The notes beneath the pieces are model-generated. The model did not search any database. It saw only the letters and a list, made by a program, of their open reading frames with translations, and was not told the DNA's origin. Positions 1-11,400 of a stretch of DNA of 64,000 nt are shown one piece after another (the stretch's first letter is position 1; each line of letters starts with the position of its first letter). This stretch comes from Lepidurus packardi (taxonomy: Eukaryota > Arthropoda > Branchiopoda > Notostraca > Triopsidae). Location: the NCBI GenBank assembly GCA_023053545.1, contig JAKZAN010000001.1, positions 620,001 to 684,000 on the forward strand, read 5' to 3'. The position numbers and the translations under genes were made by a program.

Positions 1-789
1 ATTTGAATTTTTTAGGAGAGACGTCCTTATTTCTTCGCCTGTTATTCAAATGAAGCTGATTGAAAACATGGCATGCCACGTGGGAGAGTCATGTGTGAGA
101 TTAAGGAAAGATATTATAAGCTTAGAAGGCACTCGCCGCCACTTTGCATAGCGGACGGAATTAATCCCGTCAGCCATTTTGTGAACAGACGCCAAGCCGA
201 CTCCACGTCAGGTATTTTGCTCCCGTTTTATTCAAATTATTCGACTCCCATCCTACTTTTATCAAACTGAAAGTCAAACAGACCTAAGTATTATGCAATC
301 AGCTTGCATATTGTCACATTTTCTTAATTAAAAGTAATAATATTGATAATGTTCGACATTATTCCCAGGGGTAAGCGTCAGTAGATTTCGAACGTTTTCA
401 AGTTTATTCGCTCCCACTGGCTACATATTGCCATTAATTCAATTAACAACCAGTTATCCGTTAGTTATCATATTATGAAGTTATCATATTATGCCTCCTG
501 TTTCCTCTAGTAAGGCGAAGATTTTGTTTATCCTATTTTTTCACGAAAATGTTCAAAATCTGATTTGAGTAATTTCCAGATTTCTTTTAATTCCTCAATC
601 CTCATGACTACCAACAAAGATCAACCCTCGGAGGGTAATCCCATTTTTGGGTTTAAAAAATTATCAATGCAAACAAAGTTAGCAATATTCCGGCTAAAAA
701 ACGTAATATGAAAAATTCCCGCATGGCCGCCATTGTCGGTCCCAGCGAACGTTTTTGTCCCCGCCCTGTTCCGCCATTTTGATTTTTCT

Positions 790-3700
790 AGTCGGGTGGG
801 ATGACGTACTTTTTTTCGAGACTCAAATTCAACTTGTCAAAGCTTAAAACCGTGTTAAGTTGTGTTTAAAGATGAACAGTATTACTAAGAGTTGTCCCTT
901 TTCTATTTATTAGGTGGTGACAAATTTCACAAACAGTTCTATTGCTACAAACAGTTTTATTGTTAGTGTTAAGTGTGTGGTCCTTTCCGTCCTCCCGTTC
1001 CACTCAGCCAACTTGCTTTTGCCATCCTTTTGGAGAAGAAAAAGAGACTTTCACTCCGTTTGGTTCCCTTAGCGCTCCGGCTGGGATTTTGCTGTGTTTT
1101 CAAGATTGTTGCTGTTTTTTGCTTGGATCTACGTGTAGGCTCAGTCGAGGTAAGAACTTGGTCGAATTTTTTCCAAAGTGGCTTTCTGGTTTCTTTCCCT
1201 AATCGAAGAGTCCATTTTATGTTTCAACATGGTTAACATGGCCATAGAAGATAGATTACTTTGAAAGCGTTTAAAATAGCTCAGTGTTACAGTTTTTATT
1301 CATATTTATAGTTTTTATTCTTGTTCTTTTTTCCTAGGACGTTCACGAGACCGGGAGAAAAGGGAGGGCGAAGTCTCGGAAGGCTATTGGTCGTAGGAAA
1401 GCAAAGCAAAAAAAAAGGGAGCAGAACCTGCACCTGGTCGACTTTGGGCAAAATCTCCGCCTTTCCCACACTTGCTATGTCTCCAGCCGGCGAAAATGGA
1501 TACATTTGAGTCTTTTGAATAAGGGAAGCACACTTTGTGGATTATTTTCTGCTTTCGCCTGCTCTTCGCCATGTAGACCGCGGAAAGAGGGTGGAAGAAG
1601 GAAATAACAGTTTTGTGGGTTGTGGAACTCGTCCAATGTATCGAAGCGAAAAGGAAGAGTGAGTAAGTCGACTTGGTCAACGTCGCAATCGTCTGGAACT
1701 TGAGCCCTTTCTTTCAGACCTTTTCTTTTGTGAGTGTTTTTCTCATAATACTTTTGACATTATACTGATGCTTGTCTCTTTTATTCTAGAATTCTCATCG
1801 AAAACGAAGTGAAAGGCTTTCAACTGGATTCACTGGGTTACTACCCAACATTAGCTTCATGGGAAGCCTTTGTGACGCTAAACTCCGCCCACTTTCGAAG
1901 AAGCCGAGTATACTTGTAAGCCGCAGTTACCAGATTCGTCTTTGGTGTTCATTACGCCAGGTACATTCTTTGATTTTTCTTTCTATTTTTCACGAAATCC
2001 GATTTTCTTTTTAGCAATTTTCCAGTGGCTTTTTTGATGTGTCAAGTCGGGTGGGGTGACTGTTTTAGTGACTCAACTTAAACTGGACAAAGCTTACAAA
2101 GTTGTGCTTAAACCTTACAAAGTTTACCCTTACAAAGTTGTGCTTAAACCTGAACGGTATTTACTAAGAGTTCCTTTTCTATTTATTAGACGGTGCCACA
2201 TTTCACAGTGAGTGATAGTATGACAACGTGTTAAGCGTGTGGTGCTCATCCATTCCCTCTTCCTGTTCTGCTAAGCTGAGGCTGCGGGGAGCTATTATTT
2301 CATGTTCTGTGCTGGTGGAATCCGGCTGCGATTTTGCCGTGTTTTCAAGATTGTTGCTGTTTTCGGGGGGATCCACGTGTTCGCTCAGTCGAGGTAAGAA
2401 CTTGTTTGAATTTTTCCAAAGTGGCTTTCTGGTTTCTTTCCCCAGTCGAAGAGTCCATTATATGTTTGCAAGCTGTCCCATCTACAAGCTGCACTAAACC
2501 GTACAAACTGCGCCATCTAGTATCAACTAGTAGAGACTCACTGAACACCCCAAGACACGAACGAGCCAGCAGAAGTGTGTTTTTCTCCTAATACTTTTGA
2601 CATAATACTGATGCTTGTCTCTTTTGTTCTAGAATTCTCGGAGTGAAAACGAAGGGAAGGCTTTCAACTGGATTCACTGCGTGACTACCCAAGATTAGAG
2701 CCATTTGAAGCCTTTCTGACGCTGAACTCCGCCCACTTTTGAAGAAGACGAGGAAACTTGTGAGCCGCAGTTACCAGATTCGTCTTTGATGTTCGTTACG
2801 CAAGGTCCATTTTTTAATTTTAATGAACTCGATCTTTTTGTATTAATATCTGCTTTGTCATTGTCTAATAGGCTTGAGGTAGAGCTCCGTTGTGCTAATA
2901 TTTCGCATTGGGAAATACCACGAGTGTGTTAAGTCTTCAACGGTAGCAACGGAGCTTCTCTGGGTTTTGGAGGGCGTGGTTCGGGTGCATTGTGGGGCCT
3001 GTGGAGGACCAGCAGGAAAGGGGCGTTATATTCTGGTGTGGTGATGAAGAGGCGGAGTAAGTTTTGACTTGTTGTTTTATTTTATTCTGTGTACTAGTGT
3101 TGTTGTTTTTATTCAAATAGGCTATCCATTGGAACTCCTGCGTTATTACTTAACAACATCTCAATGACATTATGAATGTATGTTGTTAAATGCCGTCCAT
3201 TAGAAGAAAGCGAAGACATAAGAAGTGGCTCGGTTCTGGCCCTCGAATTCGCCACAAGTTTCGGTTTGGCAAGCCGTTCTCTGATTCGCTACCATGGATG
3301 GACGAACCCGAACCGAAGCTGCGTAGCTCTGCATGTGTTTTCGTATAAACACCAAACCGTGTCCGGATAGTTTCAAGAGTTTGTTGCCTTTGAACGGATG
3401 TCCACCCTGAAGAACCCTATAACGTCAGTTGCTCCCTAGCAAGCAGTCAGTGCTCACCTGCTTCTCTCCAGCGATGTTGTGAAAGCTAGTAGTGAGTTTA
3501 TAGTTAAACATTCCCAAGCATGTTGAACATTAACAATCGGATTAAGCGTTATCTTCGAAAACATTACCAATTGGATCTTCGAAAACCTGGAGTCAATTCA
3601 AGTGCGCGTTTAAAGTGTTACTTGTGGTGTTTGGCAAAAGGCTTGTCAGGCCTATGCCAGTACAAAAATATGTGTTCTCTACTTCATCTCTATGTGTGCT

Positions 3701-4530
3701 CTCTACTTCATCCCTGCATTACACCGGAAATGCAAAAGTGAGGACGAATGTCTCAAACGTGTGTTGTTGTTTTTTACTTGTGTGTCGGGAGTCTACAAAC
3801 ACAAAATTCGGCAAGTTTTCTCCTCCTCCAAAGTCCTCCTCCTTTTCATACGTTTTCTGTTTTCACTCGTTTTGGGAGCCTTCCTCTGCGGATGTGTTCA
3901 CACTTATTTGTAAGTTTTAAACATTTTGTTAATGAATTGATTTCATGCGTGCTAATATTTTTCTCTTTTCTTCTAGTTTTCGGTGGCAAAATGAAGGGGA
4001 AGAGGAAGTAATCCTGTGCCAAGAGGTCAGCATCTCCTAACGAATCAGATTTCAGTGTAAACGTCATGGGGACCTTCGGAGTGATGGTAGTAACGCTTTA
4101 AATTTACATTTGTAAGTTTTTACTACTCATTGTTTCTTTCAGGCTAGCAAATAGAAGGCTATTTGGATCGAATATTTGGATTGAAGTCGAATATGGATGA
4201 CAAGATTTCGAAGCGGGTAGCAAAAAGCCGATTTACATGCAGTTTGTATTGTTGAGATTTCTTTTACATTTTAATTTTCTTCACTTTTCCCCAAGTCACG
4301 CTTTAGATTCGCCGCTTCTTCATTCGCCGTTCTCCTAGTACTTCAGGATTTCAGTTGACTGAGTTTCAACTGACTTGACTTTTAATTTATTTTCTTAATT
4401 TTAAGTTTTATTTATTTGTTTGTTTTGTTTATTTGTTCGCCTTATTTGTTGTACCAAAAAGTTCCCCGTAAAATCTAGTTTCCAAAAATGTCCTTTTTGT
4501 ATTATTTGCCACATTTTGCAATAAAAATTA
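790..4530 (+). ncRNA. Putative multi-exon non-coding transcription unit, left arm
   Basis: No open frame above about 100 codons looks protein-like, but the strand carries an ordered series of splice-like signals. Donors occur near 1150 (CGAG|GTAAGAAC), 1656, 1960, 2394 (again CGAG|GTAAGAAC), 2803, 3057, 3910 and 4110. Acceptors ending in TAG or CAG after pyrimidines occur near 1338, 1790, 2013, 2631, 2871, 3120, 3976 and 4142. An AATAAA signal lies at about 4520. The 2040-2820 block is a diverged copy of 790-1985 and keeps the same donor and the same TTCTAG|AATTCTC acceptor, although the reading frames have drifted. That pattern suggests selection on splicing or recent common origin rather than coding. 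Transcription is inferred, not shown. Confidence 0.35.
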
Positions 4531-4535
4531 AAATT

Positions 4536-4983
4536 TTAAATATTTTTGCGTGATTTTTCAAAAAATCCGCTAAAAAAGGGGGCGTGGTTTCCGAAATGGA
4601 CGAATCCTATTGGTGGATTGGACCAAAAAGGGGGCGTGGCTCCTTTTCGAGATTTCGAGGCGTTTTCTGGGCTTTTCTCCATAAGGAATAATGCTGTATC
4701 AAGGGGGTCCCCTTGAAAAATCGTCAAAAATTGAAGCCTCGCCCCTTTCCCTGTACCCAACTCCCCTGCTCGGTTTCCTATCCACGATATTCGAGCTCGT
4801 AATGCCGAAGCATCACAATTTCGAATATGCGAATAGGAACCTTGCCGGGAATTTGGTATATGGTACAGGGAAAGGGAGCCAATTAATATTTCGTTTATTC
4901 GACGAAATAAAGTGCCACGACCGGGAATCGAACCGAGGACCTTTGGGTCCCCAGTCATGCGTGGTATCCACGCGGTCATGGGC
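4536..4983 (-). mobile_element. tRNA-headed SINE-like element, left arm
   Basis: A tRNA-like head at 4913-4983 (minus strand) is followed by a roughly 375-bp body rich in GGGGGCGTGGC-type blocks and ending in an AT-rich stretch near 4536. The layout (Pol III head, unrelated body, AT-rich tail) fits a tRNA-derived SINE. The mirror copy lies at 6074-6520. It lies within the inverted repeat and was presumably duplicated with it rather than inserted twice. Other copies are not seen in the window, so the family assignment rests on structure only. Confidence 0.55.
4913..4983 (-). other. tRNA-like sequence (Pol III head)
   Basis: A 71-nt segment has a perfect B-box-like motif (GGTTCGATTCC), an imperfect acceptor pairing, a strong 6-bp hairpin in the D-arm position (GCGTGG/CCACGC), an anticodon-arm-like hairpin and a T-arm. 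The D hairpin is longer than in a true tRNA and two acceptor pairs fail, so it is probably a SINE head or a decayed tRNA rather than a working gene. Confidence 0.5.
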
Positions 4984-5035
4984 TTATATATAAAAGGTGT
5001 TGAGGCAGGTATATAAGCAACATAAGAACCAAGGT

Positions 5036-5150
5036 GTGTATATATATGTATGTGTATGTATGTGTATGTATGTATGTGTGTGTATGTATGTATGTGTATG
5101 TATGTATATGTATGTATGTGTATGTATGTATGTGTATGTATGTATGTATA
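5036..5150. repeat. TATG/TGTG microsatellite, left arm
   Basis: A run of TATG and TGTG tetranucleotide repeats. Translation of this run gives the tyrosine/threonine/histidine-rich open frames seen here, which are not genes. Confidence 0.9.
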
Positions 5151-5895
5151 CATGGAGTACGTGCAAGGTTGCGAGAAGGTTATTTTAAGGTTATTGAGGT
5201 CATTTGAAGGTTATTTGAAGTCCGGGTAGCTAATGGTGTACGTGCAAGGTTGCATGAAGGTTGTTTGAAGGTTATTTGAAAGTCATTGAGGTCATTTGAA
5301 GGTTATTTGAAGTCCGGGTAGCTAATGGTGTACGTGCAAGGTTGCCTGAAGGTTATTTGAAGGTCATTGAGGTCATTTGAAGGTTATTTGAAGTCCGGGT
5401 AGCTAAAGGTGTACGTGCAAGGTTGCATGAAGGTTATTTGAAGGTCATTGAGGTCATTTGAAGGTTATTTGAAGTCCGGGTAGCTAAAGGTGTACGTGCA
5501 AGGTTGCATGAAGGTCATTTGAAGGTTATTTGAAGGTCATTGAGGTCATTTGAAGGTTATTTGAAGTCCGGGTAGCTAAAGGTGTACGTGCAAGGTTGCA
5601 TGAAGGTTACTTCAAGGTTATTTGAAGGTTATTTGAAGGTCATTGAATTGGATTTCAATGACCTTCAAATAACCTTCAAATGACCTTCATGCAACCTTGC
5701 ACGTACACCATTAGCTACCCGGACTTCAAATAACCTTCAAATGACCTCAATGACCTTCAAATAACCTTCAAATGACCTTCATGCAACCTTGCACGTACAC
5801 CTTTAGCTACCCGGACTTCAAATAACCTTCAAATGACCTCAATGACCTTCAAATAACCTTCAAATGACCTTCATGCAACCTTGCACGTACACCTT
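5151..5895. repeat. Central minisatellite spanning the palindrome axis
   Basis: Tandem units of about 70-100 bp contain the blocks GTGTACGTGCAAGGTTGC, GAAGGTTATTTGAAG and TCCGGGTAGCTAA. About six units lie left of the axis and about two and a half inverted units lie to the right. The axis itself is a six-base spacer at 5648-5653 between perfect inverted copies of GAAGGTCATTGAA. The unequal unit number shows that the arms have changed separately since formation. Confidence 0.9.
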
Positions 5896-5905
5896 TGACT
5901 CCACG

Positions 5906-6021
5906 TACTCCATGTATACATACATACATACACATACATACATACACATACATACATACATACACATACACATACACATACATACATACACACAAATACA
6001 TACATACATACATATACATAC
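5906..6021. repeat. CATA microsatellite, right arm
   Basis: Mirror copy of the 5036-5150 microsatellite. Confidence 0.9.
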
Positions 6022-6073
6022 ACCTTGGTTCCTATGTTGCTTATATACCTGCCTCAACGCCTTTTATATATAA

Positions 6074-6144
6074 GCCCATGACCGCGTGGATACCACGCAT
6101 GACTGGGGACCCAAAGGTCCTCGGTTCGATTCCCGGTCGTGGCA
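6074..6144 (+). other. tRNA-like sequence (Pol III head)
   Basis: Mirror of 4913-4983. The B-box-like GGTTCGATTCC lies at 6123-6133 and an A-box-like stretch at about 6071-6090. It can fold into an imperfect cloverleaf, with mismatches at the first two acceptor pairs. Confidence 0.5.
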
Positions 6145-6520
6145 CTTTATTTCGTCGAATAAACGAAATATTAATTGGCTCCCTTTCCCTGTACCATATG
6201 CCTTCCTGGCAAGGTTCCTATTCGCATATTCGAAATTGTGATGCTTCGGCATTACGAGCTCGAATATCGTGGATAGGAAACCGAGCAGGGGAGTTGGGTA
6301 CAGGGAAAGGGGCGAGGCTTCAATTTTTGACGATTTTTCAAGGGGACCCCCTTGATCGTGCAGGGATCCTTATGGAAAATAGCCCAGAAAACGCTTCGAA
6401 ATCTCGAAAAGGAGCCACGCCCCCTTTTTGGTCCAATCCACCAATAGGATTCGTCCATTTCGGAAACCACGCCCCCTTTTTTAGCGGATTTTTTGAAAAT
6501 TCACGCAAAAATATTTAAAA
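6074..6520 (+). mobile_element. tRNA-headed SINE-like element, right arm
   Basis: Mirror copy of the element at 4536-4983, now on the plus strand. The tRNA-like head occupies 6074-6144 and the body runs to about 6520, where an AT-rich tail begins. The body differs from the left-arm copy at scattered sites, for example around 6355-6370, consistent with modest divergence since the arms were made. Confidence 0.55.
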
Positions 6521-9500
6521 TTTTAATTTTTATTGCAAAATGTGGCAAATAATACAAAAAGGACATTTTCGGAAACTAGATTTTACGGGGAACTTTTTGG
6601 TACAACAAATAAGGCGAACAAATAAACAAAACGAACAAATAAACAAAACAAACAAATAAATAAAACTTAAAATTAAGAAAATAAATTAAAAGTCAAGTCA
6701 GTTGAAACTCAACTGAAATCCTGAAGTACTAGGAGAACGGCGAATGAAGCGGCGAATCTAAAGCGTGACTTGGGGAAAAGTGAAGAAAATTAAAATGTAA
6801 AAGAAATCTCAACAATACAAACTGCATGTAAATCGGCTTTTTGCTACCCGCTTTGAAATCTTGTCATCCATATTCGACTTCAATCCAAATATTCGATCCA
6901 AATAGCCTTCTATTTGCTAGCCTGAAAGAAACAATTAGTAAAAACTTATAAATGTAAATTGAAAGCGTTACTACCATCACTCCGAAGGTCCCCATGACGT
7001 TTACACTGAAATCTGATTCGTTAGGAGATGCTGACCTCTTGGCACAGGATTACTTCCTCTTCCCCTTCATTTTGCCACCGAAAACTAGAAGAAAAGAGAA
7101 AAATATCGGTACAAATTCATAAAGAAAATGTTTAAAACTTACAAATAAGTGTGAACAAACACATCCGCAGAGGAAGATTCGAGGGCCAGAACCGAGCCAC
7201 TTCTTATGTCTTCGCTTTCTCCTAATGGACGGCATTTAACAACATAAATTCATAATGTCATTGAGATGTTGTTAAGTAATAACGCAGGAGTTCCAATGGA
7301 TAGCCTATTTGAATAAAAACAACAACACTAGTACACAGAATAAAATAAAACAACAAGTCAAAACTTACTCCGCCTCTTCATCACCACACCAGAATATAAC
7401 GCCCCTTTCCTGCTGGTCCTCCACAGGCCCCACAATGCACCCGAACCACGCCCTCCAAAACCCAGAGAAGCTGCTCCGTTGCTACCGTTGAACACTTAAC
7501 ACACTGAAAAGGAGCGGGCCTACTCGTGGTATTTCCCAATGCGAAATATTAGCACAACGGAGCTCTACCTCAAGCCTATTAGACAATGACAAAGCAGATA
7601 TTAATACAAAAAGATCGAGTTCATTAAAACTAAAAATGGAACTTGCGTAACGAACATCAAAGACGAATCTGGTAACACAAGTTTCCTCGTCTTCTTCAAA
7701 AGTGGGCCGAGTTAAGCGTTAGAAAGTCTTCAAATGGCTCTAGTCTTGGGTAGTCATGCAGTGAATCCAGTTGAAAGCCTTCCCTTCGTTTTCGCCGAGA
7801 ATTCTAGAACAAAAGAGACAAGCATCAGTATTACGTCAAAAGTATCAGGAGAAAAACACCCTTCTGCTGGTTCGTTTGTGCCTTGGGGGTGTTCAGTGAG
7901 TCTCTACTAGTTGATAATAGATGGCGCAGTTTGTAGGGTTTAGTGCAGCTTGTAGATGGGACAGCTTGCAAACATATAATGGCCTCTTCGATTGGGGAAA
8001 GAAACCAGAAAGCCACTTTGGAAAAAATTCAAATAAGTTCTTACCTCGACTGAGCGAACACGTGGATCCCCCCGAAAACAGCAACAATCTTGAAAACACG
8101 GCAAAATCGCAGCCGGATTCCACCAGCACAGCACATGAAATAATAGCTCCCCACAGCCTCAGCTTAGCAGAACAGGAAGAGGGAATGGATGAGCACCACA
8201 CGCTTAACACGTTGTAATACTATCACTCACTGTGAAATGTGGCACCGTCTAATAAATAGAAAAGGAACTCTTAGTAAATACCGTTCAGGTTTAAGCACAA
8301 CTTTGTAAGCTTTGTCCAGTTTAAGTTGAGTCACTAAAACAGTCACCCCACCCGACTTGACACATCAAAAAAGCCACTGGAAAATTGCTAAAAAGAAAAT
8401 CGGATTTCGTGAAAAATAGAAAGAACGAATCGTTGTCTGACTAGAGGAAATGGAAGGCACTGCGGGAACTTGACTCTAATGGCAATATGTAGCCAACGGG
8501 GAGCGAAGACACTTGAAAACGTTCGAAACCTACTGACGCTAATTAACCCTCGGGAATTATGTCGAAAATGCTCAATATTGCTACTTTTAATGAGCAAACT
8601 GTGAGAATATGCATGCTGCTTGTATACTATGCAAGTGTTGGATGCTTTCACTTTGATACAAGTCGGATGGGAGTCGATAAACTTGAAATAAAACGGGAGC
8701 AAAATACCTGACGTGTAGAAGGTTCTAGTTTTGTTCGCAGACGAGATTAATTCCGTCGTCATCGACAAGCACCGACAAGCGCCGACAGAGGGCTGTACCC
8801 ATTCGCCAGAAACCATGGCAACGTTACGAGCATCGTGATTGGGCACTGCGTTGGGTGAGTGTGTTTAAACTCCATATTCGGACATTTAGCGTGTTAGCAA
8901 TACTATTCCCACCCCCCTAAAAAATGAAGGAAAATACAAATAATTTGAAGGAAAATGCGCATAAAATGAAGGAAAATACAAATAATTTGAAGGAAAATAC
9001 GCATAAAAATGAAGGAAAATACAAATAAAATGAAGGAAAATACAAATATAAAAATCACTTACCAAAAAATTAACAAATCGGAGGAGGGAAAGCATCGCAC
9101 AACTCCAGTTGTGAACGCCAAGGACGAAACTGGGGGATTTGATAACTGCAGCTCACAAGACTCTTTGCTTTCTTCTAATGGACGGAATTGAACGACAGAA
9201 TAAAGGCACAATGTCATGGAGATGTTGTTAAGTAATAATGGATAGCCTATTGGAATAAAAACAACATTAGTAGAGAGAATTAAAAAAAATAAGAAATCAA
9301 AACTTACTCCGCCCTCTTCAACACCGTCCCTTGCCTGCTGGTCCTCCACCGGCCCCACAACCACGCCCACCAAACCCCAGACGACCATGAAGACTGAACG
9401 GGCTCGCGGTATTTCCCCAATACGGAATAGTAGCCAAACGGAGCTCTGTCTCAAGCCTATTAGACAATGACAAGGCAGATATTAATACAAAAGATCGAGT

Positions 9501-10620
9501 TCATTCAAATCAAAGAATGTACCTGGCGTATCATCGAGTATCATCGGAGTCTAGCGTCACAGAGGCTCCCCATGAAGCTAATCTTGGGTAGTAACCCAGT
9601 GACTCCAGTTGAAAGCCTTTCACTTCGTTTTCGATGAGAATTCTAGAATAAAAGAGACAAGCATCAGTATAATGTCAAAAGTATTATGAGAAAAGGTCTG
9701 AAAGAAAGGGCTCAAGTTCCAGACGATTGCGACGTTGACCAAGTCGACTTACTCACTCTTCCTTTTCGCTTCGATACATTGGACGAGTTCCACAACCCAC
9801 AAAATTGTTATTTCCTTCTTCCACCCTCTTTCCGAGGTCTACATGGCGAAGAGCAGGCGAAAGCAGAGAATAATCCACAAAGTGTGCTTCCCTTATTCAA
9901 AAGACTCAAATGTATCCATTTTCGCCGGCTGGAGACATAGCAAGTGTGGGAAAGGCGGAGATGTTGCCCAAAGTCGACCAGGTGCAGGTTCTGCTCCCCT
10001 TTTTTTTTTGCTTTGCTTTCCTACGACTAATAGCCTTCCGAGACTTCGCCCTCCCTTTTCTCCCGGTCTCGTGAACGTCCTAGGAAAAAAGAACAAGAAT
10101 AAAAACTATAAAATATGAATAAAAACTGTAAAACTGAGCTACTTTAAACGCTTTCAAAGTAATCTATCTACTATGGCCATGTTAACCATGTTCAAACATA
10201 AAATGGACTCTTCGATTAGGGAAAGAAACCAGAAAGCCACTTTGGAAAAAATTCGAAAAAGTTCTTACCTCGACTGAGCCAACACGTGGATCCAAGCAAA
10301 AAACAGCAACAATCTTGAAAACACAGCAAAATCAAAGCCGGAGCGCTAAGGGAACCAAACGGAGTGAAAGTCTCTTTTTCTTCTCCAAAAGGATGGCAAA
10401 AGCAAGTTGGCTGAGTGGAACGGGAGGACGGAAAGGACCACACACTTAACACTAACAATAAAACTGTTTGTAACAATAGAACTGCTTGTGAAATTTGTCA
10501 CCACCTAATAAATAGAAAAGGGACAACTCTTAGTGATACTGTTCATCTTTAAACACAACTTAACACGGTTTTAAGCTTTGACAAAATGAATTTGAGTCTC
10601 GAAAAAAGTACGTCATCCCA
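6520..10620 (-). ncRNA. Putative multi-exon non-coding transcription unit, right arm
   Basis: Mirror copy of the left-arm unit, so it would be transcribed toward the centre and converge on its partner. The right arm appears to hold two complete tandem units: an outer head and body at about 11400-9520 followed by a tail at about 9520-9060, then a second head (about 8830-8430), body (8400-7570) and tail (7500-7200). The left arm looks like a deletion derivative that fused the first body to the second. The same conserved donor and acceptor sequences are seen on the minus strand. No protein is supported; function is unknown. Confidence 0.33.
8400..9520. repeat. Extra module present only in the right arm
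   Basis: This block has no counterpart at the matching left-arm point (about 1985). It consists of a diverged copy of the arm's outer head (compare 8430-8830 with the reverse complement of 150-440), a short AAATGAAGGAAAATAC tandem repeat at 8920-9050, and a diverged copy of the 2900-3250 tail. It therefore looks like the missing tail and head of two tandem units, lost from the left arm rather than newly inserted in the right. Confidence 0.7.
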
Positions 10621-11400
10621 CCCGACTAGAAAAATCAAAATGGCGGAACAGGGCGGGGACAAAAACGTTCGCTGGGACCGACAATGCGGCCATGCGGGAA
10701 TGTTTAATATTACGTTTTTTTAGCCGGAATATTGCTAACTTTGTTTGCATCGATAATTTTTTAAACCCAAAAATGGGATTACCCTCCGAGGGTTGATCTT
10801 TGTTGGTAGTCATGAGGATTGAGGAATTAAAAGAAAACTGGAAATTACTCAAATCAGATTTTGAACATTTTCGTGAAAAAATAGGATAAACAAAATCTTC
10901 GCCTTACTAGAGGAAACAGGAGGCATAATATGATAACTAACGGATAACTGGTTGTTAATTGAATTAATGGCAATATGTAGCCAGTGGGAGGGAATAAACT
11001 TGAAAACGTTCGAAATCTACTGACGCTTACCCCTGGGAATAATGTCGAACATGATCAATATTGTTACTTTTAATTAAGAAAATGTGACAATATGCAAGCT
11101 GATTGCATAATACTTAGGTCTGTTTGCCTTTCAGTTTGATAAAAGTAGGATGGGAGTCGAATAATTTGAATAAAACGGGAGCAAAATACCTGACGTGGAG
11201 TCGGCTTGGCGTCTGTTCACAAAATGGCTGACGGGATTAATTCCGTCCGCTATGCAAAGTGGCGGCGAGTGCCTTCTAAGCTTATAATATCTCTCCTTAA
11301 TCTCACACATGACTCTCCCACGTGGCATGCCATGTTTTCAATCAACTTCATTTGAATAACAGGCGAAGAAATAAGGATGTCTCTCCTAAAAAATTCAAAT

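Larger units (their letters stand above)
1..5650. repeat. Left arm of giant inverted repeat
   Basis: This stretch is the reverse complement of 5651-11400, read outward from a centre near 5650. Base 1 pairs with base 11400, so the arm continues beyond the window and its outer end and any target-site duplication cannot be seen. In the stretches I compared by eye (1-70 and 940-1210) the arms differ at roughly 2-3% of positions, so the structure is young or is being homogenised. Relative to the right arm it lacks about 1.1 kb near 1985 and keeps about 640 bp (about 3250-3885) that the right arm has lost. No convincing protein is encoded. Confidence 0.93.
5651..11400. repeat. Right arm of giant inverted repeat
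   Basis: Mirror image of 1-5650. The visible match ends at 11400 only because the window starts there, so the repeat may run further on both sides. The arm has about 1.1 kb of extra material at 8400-9520 and a deletion near 7170, where the outer and inner flanks of left-arm 3250-3885 are joined directly. The central minisatellite is shorter here (about 240 bp against about 500 bp). The arm could be one end of a long foldback-type element or the product of an inverted segmental duplication; nothing seen encodes a transposase. Confidence 0.93.

Noticed and set aside
942-1236. Short open frames conserved between the arms (for example 942-1202 and 10216-10476)
   Set aside because: Conservation reflects the 97% identity of the arms; frames are lost between the diverged internal copies and end at splice-like signals.
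4536-5153. A 205-codon open frame on the minus strand and its mirror at 5895-6518
   Set aside because: It reads through the TATG microsatellite, the tRNA-like head and the SINE body, and appears in both arms only because the DNA is mirrored. It is not a gene.
1-11400. The palindrome as terminal repeats of a capsid-bearing or transposase-bearing large element
   Set aside because: No polymerase, integrase, transposase or capsid-like frame exists between or within the arms, and the axis spacer is only six bases.
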